Source of the DNA: CAXBMB01 sp052078155
Lineage (GTDB): Bacteria > Pseudomonadota > Alphaproteobacteria > Kiloniellales > DSM-21159
Direction of reading: 5' to 3'
Assembly (NCBI GenBank): GCA_052078155.1
Contig: JBQJBP010000002.1
Coordinates: 248,001 to 312,000 of the forward strand
Length of the DNA: 64,000 nt
The position numbers and the translations under genes are program-made. The notes under the pieces were generated by a model that was not told the origin of the DNA, did not search any database, and saw nothing but the letters and a program-made list of their open reading frames with translations. Shown piece after piece: positions 57,551-64,000 of this stretch. Position 1 is the stretch's first letter. Each line of letters starts with the position of its first letter.

Positions 57551-57668
57551 ATCGTGTCGGTAACGTCGATGCCGCTCCGTCGGTGAGGCGGTTTTTAAAA
57601 GCCTTGCCCCTGCCTTGCAAGCCCCTTTATTACTTTTTTTATTCACAGCCCTGTTTGGAGCCTCAAAA

Positions 57669-58211
57669 GTGACCGATATGCCCGCGCCAACCCTGGCCAA
57701 TGGCGATGCGCCGACCACGCCCAAAGCCTTGCTGGACAAGCTTTCCAGCCTGGGTCTTGACCACAAGACCATCAGCCATGAGGCGGTTTTCACTGTGGAA
57801 GAAGCCAAAAGCCTGCGCGGCAGTCTACCCGGCGGTCACACAAAAAATCTCTTTCTGCGCAACAAAAAGGGGGCCATGTGGCTGGTGACCTGTCTGGAGG
57901 ACCGGCAGGTCGATCTGAAACAGCTGGGAAAACAGCTGGAGGCGGGACGCTTTTCCTTTGGCAGTGCCGAGCGACTGATGAAACACCTCGGGGTCATTCC
58001 AGGCGCTGTAACCCCCTTTTCCGTCATCAATGACAAAGACGGGCAGGTTACCATGGTGCTGGACAAAGGGCTCTTTGAACACGACCCCCTGAATTTCCAT
58101 CCACTGGACAACCGGCAGACCACGGCCATTTCCGCCGATCACCTGCTGACTTTTCTCGAAGCCGTTGACCACGCTCCCTTGATTCTCGATCTGGATGCTG
58201 TGGCCCCCTGA
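57669..58211 (+). CDS. YbaK/ProX-type aminoacyl-tRNA deacylase (ProXp-ala-like)
   Basis: A free-standing editing domain of the INS superfamily, 180 residues. The segment GGHTKNLFLRNKKGAMWLVT with its catalytic-site Lys is the ProX pattern; GVIPGAVTPFSVINDKDGQV and the later VLDKGLFEHDPLNFHPLDN also match. These proteins hydrolyse mischarged tRNA, most often Ala-tRNA-Pro. GTG at 57669 is chosen because GGAG lies eight bases upstream; ATG at 57678 is the alternative. Confidence 0.87.
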   Translation: MTDMPAPTLANGDAPTTPKALLDKLSSLGLDHKTISHEAVFTVEEAKSLRGSLPGGHTKNLFLRNKKGAMWLVTCLEDRQVDLKQLGKQLEAGRFSFGSAERLMKHLGVIPGAVTPFSVINDKDGQVTMVLDKGLFEHDPLNFHPLDNRQTTAISADHLLTFLEAVDHAPLILDLDAVAP

Positions 58212-58269
58212 AGCCATCAGGGAGAGAAGGCTTGCGTCCCGAGGCTGGAAGGGCCACATAAGGGCTCCT

Positions 58270-58401
58270 GAACAAGACCACGACCGGGTTAGGCAGATAC
58301 GCTTTGCCTTAAACCGGGACTGACTTTCTGACACTTTGAAGAGAGTTTCACGCCTTAAGCGGCCTTACGATGTAAGCCCACTTAAAGCGATTTAGCTCTC
58401 G
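58270..58401 (+). repeat. Dispersed intergenic repeat, diverged full-length copy
   Basis: About 132 bases. GACCACGACCGGGTTAGGCA and ATACGCTTTGCCTTAAACCG align with the left half, and TTTCACGCCTTAAGC, GTAAGCCCACTTAAAGCGAT and TTAGCTCTCG with the right half of the 35617 copy. Lies between the ProX-like and thioredoxin genes. Confidence 0.6.
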
Positions 58402-58495
58402 GGGGCGGTTGTCCAGCTGACATTGGCAGCCAGTGCCCCATTCACTCGACCTACAAAGCCCGTGCTGCCAGCAGGCAGCGACTTGGAGACTTACA

Positions 58496-59419
58496 ATGGA
58501 CAGCCTCATCGGTTCCGCACAAAGCGGACCTTCTGCAGCGGACCTGATCAAAGACAGTGACATCCAGAACTTTGGCAAGGATGTCATTGAAGCCTCCATG
58601 CAACAGCCCGTGCTGGTGGATTTCTGGGCTCCCTGGTGCGGCCCCTGCAAACAGCTTGGCCCTATGCTGGAAAAAGTCGTGCTGGCCGCCCGCGGGGCTG
58701 TGAAGATGGTCAAGGTCGACATTGATCAGAACCAGGCGCTGGCCCAACAGCTGCGCATTCAGTCCGTACCGACGGTCTATGCCTTTTTCCAGGGACAGCC
58801 CGTCGATGGTTTTCAGGGCGCCCAGCCGGAAAGCCAGCTGAAACAGTTCATTGAACAGTTGCTGCAGAAGACAGGTGCCCAGGGCGTGGACAACCCGGTG
58901 GAACGGGCGCTGGAACAGGCCGCCATGATTGAGGAGCAGGGGGACGTGGCCCAGGCCGCGGCCATCTATGCCCAGGTGCTGCAGCATGAGCCAGATAACC
59001 TGAAGGCCATTGCCGGTGTCCTTAACGCCCAGATCAGCCTGGGTGACCAGGAAGCCGCCGCTGAGATGTTTGCCGGTTTGCCTGAAGAGGTTCGCGACAA
59101 TCCGGAGTTAAAGTCCATCAAAGCCGCTCTTGAACTGGCGGCCCAGGCGGCAGACAGCGGTGAAAGCGCAGAACTGCTGGCAAAGCTGGAGCAGGACCCC
59201 GACGACCATGCCAGCCGCTTTGAGCTGTCCCAGGCCTACTACGGCAAAGGCCAGAAGGAAGAAGCCGCTGAAGCTCTGCTGGAAATCATCCGCCGGGACC
59301 GCAGCTGGAACGAAGAAGCCGCCCGCAAAGAGCTGTTGAAGTACTTCGAAGCCTGGGGCCTGACAGACCCTATGTCCAATCGCTATCGCCGCCAGCTCTC
59401 TGCAGTGCTCTTCTCCTGA
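58496..59419 (+). CDS. Thioredoxin-TPR co-chaperone (CnoX/YbbN-like)
   Basis: A 307-residue protein with an N-terminal thioredoxin domain (about 20-125) that keeps the active-site motif W47-CGPC and the cis-Pro in SVPTVYAFF, followed by a helical tetratricopeptide region (about 140-300: AAIYAQVLQHEPDNLKAIAG, RFELSQAYYGKGQKEEAAEA). E. coli CnoX has lost the catalytic Cys pair, but alphaproteobacterial forms often retain it and act as redox-active chaperones handing clients to GroEL/DnaK. GGAG lies upstream of the ATG. Followed 39 bases later by the LON-domain gene, as in related genomes. Confidence 0.9.
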   Translation: MDSLIGSAQSGPSAADLIKDSDIQNFGKDVIEASMQQPVLVDFWAPWCGPCKQLGPMLEKVVLAARGAVKMVKVDIDQNQALAQQLRIQSVPTVYAFFQGQPVDGFQGAQPESQLKQFIEQLLQKTGAQGVDNPVERALEQAAMIEEQGDVAQAAAIYAQVLQHEPDNLKAIAGVLNAQISLGDQEAAAEMFAGLPEEVRDNPELKSIKAALELAAQAADSGESAELLAKLEQDPDDHASRFELSQAYYGKGQKEEAAEALLEIIRRDRSWNEEAARKELLKYFEAWGLTDPMSNRYRRQLSAVLFS

Positions 59420-59458
59420 TCCTGCTTGTAAAGCTGCTCTGACACAGGGAAAGACCCC

Positions 59459-60136
59459 ATGAGCCACGGTCCTTTTGATCCGGATTTCTCAGACCTGCCA
59501 GAAACCCTGGCAGTCTTTCCCCTGCCGGGCGCTTTGCTTCTCCCCGGCAATCAGATGTCCCTGAACATTTTTGAGCCTCGCTATCTGGCCATGGTGGAAG
59601 ACGCCCTGAAGGACCAGCGGCTGATCGGCATGATCCAGCCCAAACTGGAAGAGGGCACAGCCGGCAGCGATGTGGGGGCCGCCCCGCTCTATGAACTGGG
59701 CTGTGTCGGACGCATTTCCGGCTTTAATGAAACCCAGGATCGGAGATATCTGATCAATCTGTCCGGTCTCTGCCGATTCCGGGGGCAACAGGAACTTGAT
59801 CAGGTGAAGGGCTATCGACGGCTGGCCGTTTCCTGGGATGGTTTTTCACAGGATATGGCCCCTGAAGAAGACGCTGACATCGCGCTGCCGCGAACCCGGC
59901 TGTTGGAGGCCCTGCAACGCTATCTGGAACAGCAGGAGATGAATGCGGATCTGGAAGCGCTCAACGCTGCTGATGATCTGCAGATTGTCGATACCCTGGC
60001 CATGGCCTGCCCCTTTTCAGTTGCGGAAAAACAAGCCCTGCTTGAGGCGGCAACAGCTCAGGAACGCACCGATACCTTGATCGCCATCATGGAAATGGCC
60101 ATTCTCAATCACAACGAAGGAACGCTGCGCCACTGA
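59459..60136 (+). CDS. LON substrate-binding domain protein (no protease domain)
   Basis: A 225-residue protein made almost wholly of the N-terminal domain of Lon protease: PETLAVFPLPGALLLPGNQM, LNIFEPRYLAMVEDAL, GCVGRISGF and the RFRGQQELD strand. There is no ATPase or Ser-Lys protease part. Such stand-alone proteins are common and of unknown function, presumably peptide binding. Probably cotranscribed with the thioredoxin-TPR gene. Confidence 0.88.
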   Translation: MSHGPFDPDFSDLPETLAVFPLPGALLLPGNQMSLNIFEPRYLAMVEDALKDQRLIGMIQPKLEEGTAGSDVGAAPLYELGCVGRISGFNETQDRRYLINLSGLCRFRGQQELDQVKGYRRLAVSWDGFSQDMAPEEDADIALPRTRLLEALQRYLEQQEMNADLEALNAADDLQIVDTLAMACPFSVAEKQALLEAATAQERTDTLIAIMEMAILNHNEGTLRH

Positions 60137-60261
60137 TACCGTGACCGGTGGGACAGCGTCCAGGAATGCGCCCCCGGATCCGCCCAGAGATAGACCCAGA
60201 GGCATCTCTCGGGATAGGCCCGGACGATGCCTGGGACGGGATTGTTAAGACCCGGCGATTT

Positions 60262-60282
60262 CATAAACCACTTTGACTCTAG
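60262..60282 (+). repeat. Possible remnant of the dispersed repeat (right end)
   Basis: CATAAACCACTTTGACTCTAG matches the right-end consensus (CCACTTAAA..TTTGACTCTAG) with a gap. The 145 bases before it may be a badly decayed copy. Confidence 0.4.
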
Positions 60283-60300
60283 ACAGCTGGATACTCTGCC

Positions 60301-60483
60301 ATGACCCGAAGCTCCGGTGTGGATCCGAAACTGCTCGATATTCTCGTGTGTCCTGTCACCAAGGGACCCCTGAAGTACGATGCCGAAAGCCAGGAACTGA
60401 TCAGCCATCAGGCTGGCCTGGCCTTTCCCATCCGCGACGGCATTCCCATTATGCTGACCGATGAAGCCCGTCCGCTTGACTGA
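60301..60483 (+). CDS. Trm112 family small protein (UPF0434/YcaR-like)
   Basis: A 60-residue protein containing LLDILVCPVTKGPLKYDAES and GLAFPIRDGIPIMLTDEAR, the complete Trm112/YcaR pattern. Only the first Cys of the zinc site is present (VCP), as in many bacterial members. In yeast the homologue activates methyltransferases; the bacterial role is unclear. Lies between the LON-domain and DUF971 genes. Confidence 0.9.
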   Translation: MTRSSGVDPKLLDILVCPVTKGPLKYDAESQELISHQAGLAFPIRDGIPIMLTDEARPLD

Positions 60484-60550
60484 TCCAGCGTCTGCGTGTC
60501 TTTGCTGCGGCTTACCCTGTTACCCGACCTGAACAAAGTGATAGACGGCC

Positions 60551-60922
60551 ATGACTGACCACAGCATCAAGCATCACCCCCGCGAACTGCGCTATCTGTC
60601 CGCTGAAAAGCGTCTGGAAGTGGATTTTGAAGACGGGCTGGTCTTTTCGCTGCCGGCGGAGTATCTTCGGGTGGAAAGCCCTTCGGCTGAAGTTCAGGGA
60701 CACGGGCCGGGCCAGAAAAAGACCGTTGGCGGACGGCGACACGTAGGCATCATGGCCATTGAGCCCGTTGGCAGCTATGCCGTGCGCATCAAGTTTGATG
60801 ATCTGCACGACACCGGTCTGTACACCTGGGATTACCTCTACAAGCTGGGTGAGGAACAGGCTGAGATCTGGCAGGCATACCTAAACAACCTGGAAGACCA
60901 GGGCCTGTCCCGGGATCCCTAA
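60551..60922 (+). CDS. DUF971 family protein
   Basis: A 123-residue protein with the DUF971 pattern: HHPRELRYLSAEKRLEVDFE, FSLPAEYLRVESPSAE, RHVGIMAIEPVGSYAVRIKF, and the end HDTGLYTWDYLYKLGEEQ. The domain is also found at the N-terminus of gamma-butyrobetaine hydroxylases and in some iron-sulfur-related proteins. Function unknown. Confidence 0.9.
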   Translation: MTDHSIKHHPRELRYLSAEKRLEVDFEDGLVFSLPAEYLRVESPSAEVQGHGPGQKKTVGGRRHVGIMAIEPVGSYAVRIKFDDLHDTGLYTWDYLYKLGEEQAEIWQAYLNNLEDQGLSRDP

Positions 60923-60941
60923 ACCGCTCCCGCTCTGAACG

Positions 60942-62222
60942 TTACAGCGCTTCCCCCCGGAAAAGCTTAGGCAAATCCCCAACCGTCCCCATGGCATGAC
61001 GCATGAAGAAGCGCCGGAGGGGCGGCAACTGGTTGACCGCGGCCATACCCAGGTCCCGCGCCAGGCGGACCGGGGGCAGGTTGTTGGAAAACAGCCGGTT
61101 CAGCCCGTCTGTGGCTGCGATCATGGCCATATTGTCAAAGCGTCGCCAGCGCGCGTAACGGTCTACAATGGCCTGATTGCCCAGATCCTGGCCCAGGCGT
61201 CGGGCATCCACCAGACATTCTGCTAAAGCCGCCACGTCCTTGATTCCCAGATTGAACCCCTGACCGGAAATAGGATGAATGCCATGGGCCGCATCGCCCA
61301 CCAAGATCAGGCGTTCGTCGTGATAGCTGTCGGCATGCTGCAGGGACAGGGGATAGCTCCAGCGCCGTCCCAGGACCTTGATCCGTCCCAGGCTGTCGCC
61401 AAAGCGCCGCTGGATCTCCTGAGAAAAGCCGGCATCATCCAGTTCCATCATATGGGGCACGAGATCCGGACGTTCGGTCCAGACAATGGAAGAGCGGTAC
61501 CGCCCCCATTCCCCGTCCGGCAGGCTCTCATCATCACTCAGCGGCAGGACCGCAAAGGGACCGGAGGGCAGAAAATGTTCAAACGCCACATCATAATGGG
61601 GCAGTTCGTGAGAGATGGTGCAGACAATCCCGCTTTGCCGGTAGTCCCAGCGCCGCACAGCAATGCCAGCTTCTTCACGCAAAGGCGAGCGACGGCCTTC
61701 TGCCGCCACGATCAAAGAAGCTGAAACCTCCTCGCCACTCTCCAGCTTCAAGACCGCCCCCTGGCCGCTTCGCTGACTGCCTGTTGCTTTCATCGGTGCC
61801 AGCAAAAGTAGGTTGTCCAGCTCCGCCGCCCGGGCATGGAGGGCCCGGCGCATCAGGCGGTTTTCAACGATGTATCCCAGAGGTCCTTCGCCAAGCTCCT
61901 CAGAATCATAATGCAGGAAAAAGCGGGAGGCCCCGCGCCCCACCTGACCGTCTGTTACCCGAATGTCCAGGATCGGTGCTGCAGCTTCCAATCGCTCCCA
62001 CACGCCGGTTGCTTCCAGCAATCTGTGGGAACAGGCCGCAATGGCAGAAGACCGGCCATCAAAGGGTTCGGCCAGCGCAACTTCCGGATCCTCCGCATCA
62101 ACCACCAGAACGGAAATGCCAGCCTGAGCCAGAGAAATGGCCAGCGTCAGGCCCACCAATCCCCCGCCGGAGATCGCCACCTCAACCGAATAGTCCCGGC
62201 CGGATTCTTTGCCTTTGCTCAT
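60942..62222 (-). CDS. UbiH/UbiF/VisC-family FAD monooxygenase (ubiquinone hydroxylase)
   Basis: Flavoprotein hydroxylase acting on the ubiquinone ring, by family. The 426-residue protein has the dinucleotide loop ISGGGLVGLTLAISLAQAG (about 17-35), the FDGRSSAIA segment, and the C-terminal FAD motif GDAAHGIHPISGQGFNLGIK. Which ring position it hydroxylates (UbiH, UbiF, UbiI or the alphaproteobacterial UbiL) cannot be decided. AAAAGGACA lies before the ATG. Convergent with DUF971 and divergent from the PII gene. Confidence 0.9.
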   Translation of the reverse strand: MSKGKESGRDYSVEVAISGGGLVGLTLAISLAQAGISVLVVDAEDPEVALAEPFDGRSSAIAACSHRLLEATGVWERLEAAAPILDIRVTDGQVGRGASRFFLHYDSEELGEGPLGYIVENRLMRRALHARAAELDNLLLLAPMKATGSQRSGQGAVLKLESGEEVSASLIVAAEGRRSPLREEAGIAVRRWDYRQSGIVCTISHELPHYDVAFEHFLPSGPFAVLPLSDDESLPDGEWGRYRSSIVWTERPDLVPHMMELDDAGFSQEIQRRFGDSLGRIKVLGRRWSYPLSLQHADSYHDERLILVGDAAHGIHPISGQGFNLGIKDVAALAECLVDARRLGQDLGNQAIVDRYARWRRFDNMAMIAATDGLNRLFSNNLPPVRLARDLGMAAVNQLPPLRRFFMRHAMGTVGDLPKLFRGEAL

Positions 62223-62419
62223 GCTGTGTCCTTTTCCAACAGAAAGAGACGACGACCCAACCTGTTGCAGCTGTTTCCGTTACCGAAAACCACCGTCACC
62301 GATCATGTAATCACTCCCTTCTTCCTAAACGCTGTTCTCAAGCAAGCCAAGGACTAGAACAGCGCCTTTTCGTCGCTTTTCCTCCTCGGCACCGCTGCTC
62401 GTTTTTTCATCACCTGTTT

Positions 62420-62467
62420 GTGCTTAAAAATTAGACAGTCAAAATTCACTGCCCAAATTTTAAGCAC
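62420..62467. promoter_or_regulatory. Long inverted repeat in the glnK upstream region
   Basis: GTGCTTAAAA at 62420-62429 and its exact complement TTTTAAGCAC at 62458-62467, 28 bases apart. Located midway in the 471-base gap 62223-62693 between ubi and PII genes, which otherwise holds the sigma-54 site and no gene. Could be an operator or a hairpin; function unknown. Confidence 0.45.
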
Positions 62468-62554
62468 GTCCGTTCTCTTTTCTCTTCACAGAACCCGCTG
62501 GTTCGAATCGTTTAAAACATTGAATTTGTTATGATTATTGCACTGCAGCATGAT

Positions 62555-62570
62555 TTGGCACGCTTCTTGA
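62555..62570 (+). promoter_or_regulatory. Probable sigma-54 promoter of the PII-amtB operon
   Basis: TTGGCACGCTTCTTGA: the -24 part TTGGCACG is exact, GG and the -12 dinucleotide are 10 bases apart, and the -12 part reads TTGA instead of TTGC. It starts about 124 bases before the PII ATG. Sigma-54 control with NtrC is the usual pattern for glnK-amtB. No convincing NtrC sites were found. Confidence 0.65.
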
Positions 62571-62693
62571 GATTATCCCCGCAAAGGTCGCCCAAAGGGG
62601 GGGACAGCCAACCAGCAGAGATCTGAAAAGACCCCTGCACAGTCAAGGGCTCGGGATCCAGCCATGTCGGGCCAAAGAGGAGGTAACGGCAAG

Positions 62694-63032
62694 ATGAAGT
62701 TGATTATGGCCATCATCAAGCCTTTCAAACTGGAGGAAGTGCGCGAAGCACTGACGTCTCTGGGTGTGGAAGGGCTGACAGTTTCAGAAGTCAAAGGCTA
62801 TGGCCGTCAAAAAGGGCAGACGGAAATCTATCGGGGAGCCGAATACGCCGTGAACTTCCTGCCCAAAGTGAAAATCGAAGTGGCTCTGGAAGACGATCAG
62901 GCAGAAGCCGCCGTCGAAGCCATCCAGAAAACCGCCGGTACCGGACGGATCGGCGACGGCAAGATCTTCGTTCTTGAAATGACCCACGCCGTGCGCATCC
63001 GCACAGGCGAAACCAATGCCGAAGCCCTCTAA
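62694..63032 (+). CDS. glnK: PII nitrogen regulatory protein (GlnK/GlnB)
   Basis: Small trimeric signal protein, 112 residues. It begins MKLIMAIIKPFKLEEVREAL and carries the T-loop GRQKGQTEIYRGAEYAVNFL with Tyr51 as uridylylation site, and the C-terminal GDGKIFVLEMTHAVRIRTGE. ATG at 62694 has AGAGGAGGT ten bases upstream; a more distal ATG at 62664 would add ten residues foreign to the family. The following amtB gene (13 bases later) indicates the GlnK role, gating AmtB. GlnD at 2201 is its probable modifying enzyme. Confidence 0.93.
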   Translation: MKLIMAIIKPFKLEEVREALTSLGVEGLTVSEVKGYGRQKGQTEIYRGAEYAVNFLPKVKIEVALEDDQAEAAVEAIQKTAGTGRIGDGKIFVLEMTHAVRIRTGETNAEAL

Positions 63033-63045
63033 GGAGACCGATCAG

Positions 63046-64000
63046 ATGAACCCGCGTAAACTCGTTCCCGGCGGTGTCGCCCTGGCGGCAGCCGGCCTCT
63101 TTTCGGCCCCGGCTCTGGCCGAGGTTTCCGCAGAAACCCAGTTTGTTTTCAACACCTTTGCCTTTCTTGTCTGCGGCGCTCTGGTCATGTGGATGGCCGC
63201 AGGCTTTGCCATGCTGGAATCTGGCCTGGTGCGGACCAAAAACACCGCCTCCATCTGCCTGAAGAACATTGTGCTCTTCTCTCTGGCCTGCATGGCCTAC
63301 TACGTCATCGGCTATGCCCTGATGTACACGGACGTCTCCGGCTGGATCGGGTCCTTTGACCTGCTCTACAACACCAGCGACGCGGAAGTGGCTCTGATCG
63401 GTGGCAGTGAAGACCCCGCTGTTCTGGAAGCTGTTGTCGGCAACGGCTACTCCGTCATGTCTGACTGGTTTTTCCAGGTGGTCTTTGTTGCAACGGCAGC
63501 CTCCATCGTCTCCGGCACCCTGGCCGAGCGCATTGGCATCTGGCCCTTCTTTGTCTTTGTGGTGATTCTCTCTGCCTTCCTCTATCCCATCCAGGGCTCC
63601 TGGACCTGGGGCGGCGGCTGGCTGAGTGAAATGGGCTTCTCCGACTTTGCCGGTTCCACCATTGTTCACTCCGTCGGTGGCTGGGCAGCATTGGTCGGCG
63701 CACTGATCCTCGGCCCGCGCAAAGGCAAATACGACGCCAAAGGCCAGGTTCATCCTCTGCCCGGTGCCAATCTGCCGCTGGCCACTCTGGGTACTTTCAT
63801 CCTCTGGCTCGGCTGGTTCGGCTTCAACGGCGGATCCCAGCTCGCTCTGGGCACCGCTCTGGACGCCTCTGCCATGGCCATCGTCTTTGCCAACACCAAT
63901 CTGGCTGCTTGCGGCGGTGTGGTTGCGGCCATGCTGATGACCCAGATCCTGTACAAAAAAGTGGACCTGTCCCTCACCCTCAACGGTGCCATTGGCGGCC
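63046..64000 (+). CDS. amtB: Ammonium transporter AmtB, N-terminal part (cut by window edge)
   Basis: Trimeric ammonium channel of the inner membrane. The visible 318 residues start with a signal-like segment MNPRKLVPGGVALAAAGLFS ending ALA-E, then MWMAAGFAMLESGLVRTKNT, the periplasmic gate region, SIVSGTLAERIGIWPFFVF, and the pore His segment STIVHSVGGWAALVGALILG. The FNGGSQLALG motif and part of the next helices are present; the C-terminal cytoplasmic tail that binds GlnK lies beyond the window. AAGGAG precedes the ATG. Confidence 0.95.
   Translation, partial: MNPRKLVPGGVALAAAGLFSAPALAEVSAETQFVFNTFAFLVCGALVMWMAAGFAMLESGLVRTKNTASICLKNIVLFSLACMAYYVIGYALMYTDVSGWIGSFDLLYNTSDAEVALIGGSEDPAVLEAVVGNGYSVMSDWFFQVVFVATAASIVSGTLAERIGIWPFFVFVVILSAFLYPIQGSWTWGGGWLSEMGFSDFAGSTIVHSVGGWAALVGALILGPRKGKYDAKGQVHPLPGANLPLATLGTFILWLGWFGFNGGSQLALGTALDASAMAIVFANTNLAACGGVVAAMLMTQILYKKVDLSLTLNGAIGG

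Noticed and set aside
57177..57672. Open frames reading GAGDEIRTHDPNLGKVM and AMRFELTTLTLARLC
   Set aside because: These are the familiar false proteins obtained by translating a tRNA-Gly gene in the antisense direction.

Overview
The window is a stretch of ordinary chromosome from an alphaproteobacterium, most likely a free-living Rhodospirillales-like organism. The grounds are gene content and order: trpS-murJ-glnD next to mutS, divergent from maeB; phoR-pstSCAB-phoU-phoB; rph-rdgB-hemW divergent from hrcA-grpE; dnaK-dnaJ near dapB and nth; a bactofilin; an alphaproteobacterial adenosine kinase; and a PII gene followed by amtB. DNA is moderately GC-rich and coding is dense. I see no prophage, insertion sequence, CRISPR array or rRNA operon. 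No order or species can be fixed from the sequence alone.

Layout. 1-9214 (minus strand): trpS (cut by the window edge), murJ, glnD, an ECF41-type sigma factor with its own probable promoter, and mutS. 10030-12327: maeB. 12823-20862: the phosphate regulon cluster phoR, pstS, pstC, pstA, pstB, phoU, phoB, with a clear Pho box before pstS. 20975-29878: an acyl-CoA synthetase/acetyltransferase fusion, a family 9 glycosyltransferase, an AmpG-like permease, typA and adenosine kinase. 30100-37218: an EI24 membrane protein, a bactofilin with a lipoprotein, YbjQ, an orphan periplasmic binding protein, an MFS permease, and a small basic protein divergent from a LysR regulator. 37316-46949: hemW, rdgB, rph | hrcA, grpE, then alkB with a small membrane protein, then dnaK and dnaJ. 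47033-51152: GNAT, dapB, DUF2244, nth, corA. 51394-56949: two tandem, paralogous chemoreceptors. 57476-60922: tRNA-Gly(GCC), a YbaK/ProX-type editing protein, a thioredoxin-TPR co-chaperone, a LON-domain protein, Trm112 and DUF971 proteins. 60942-64000: a UbiH-type hydroxylase, then a probable sigma-54 promoter, a PII gene and the start of amtB.

Working together: GlnD, the PII protein and AmtB form a nitrogen-sensing chain split between the two ends of the window. PhoR/PhoB/PhoU and PstSCAB form the phosphate sensing and uptake system. HrcA, GrpE, DnaK, DnaJ and the CnoX-like thioredoxin are protein-folding functions, and dnaK has a good match to an alphaproteobacterial RpoH promoter.

The least explained structure is a dispersed intergenic repeat of about 130-140 bp, bounded by CTAGAGT/ACTCTAG-like ends. 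It occurs in five near-full copies, one mosaic copy, one truncated copy and some possible remnants, always between genes. I found no convincing new multi-gene system. The best leads are this repeat family, the ECF41 sigma gene inserted in a conserved block, the synthetase-acetyltransferase that keeps its catalytic His257, and the two receptors with unusually long periplasmic regions.
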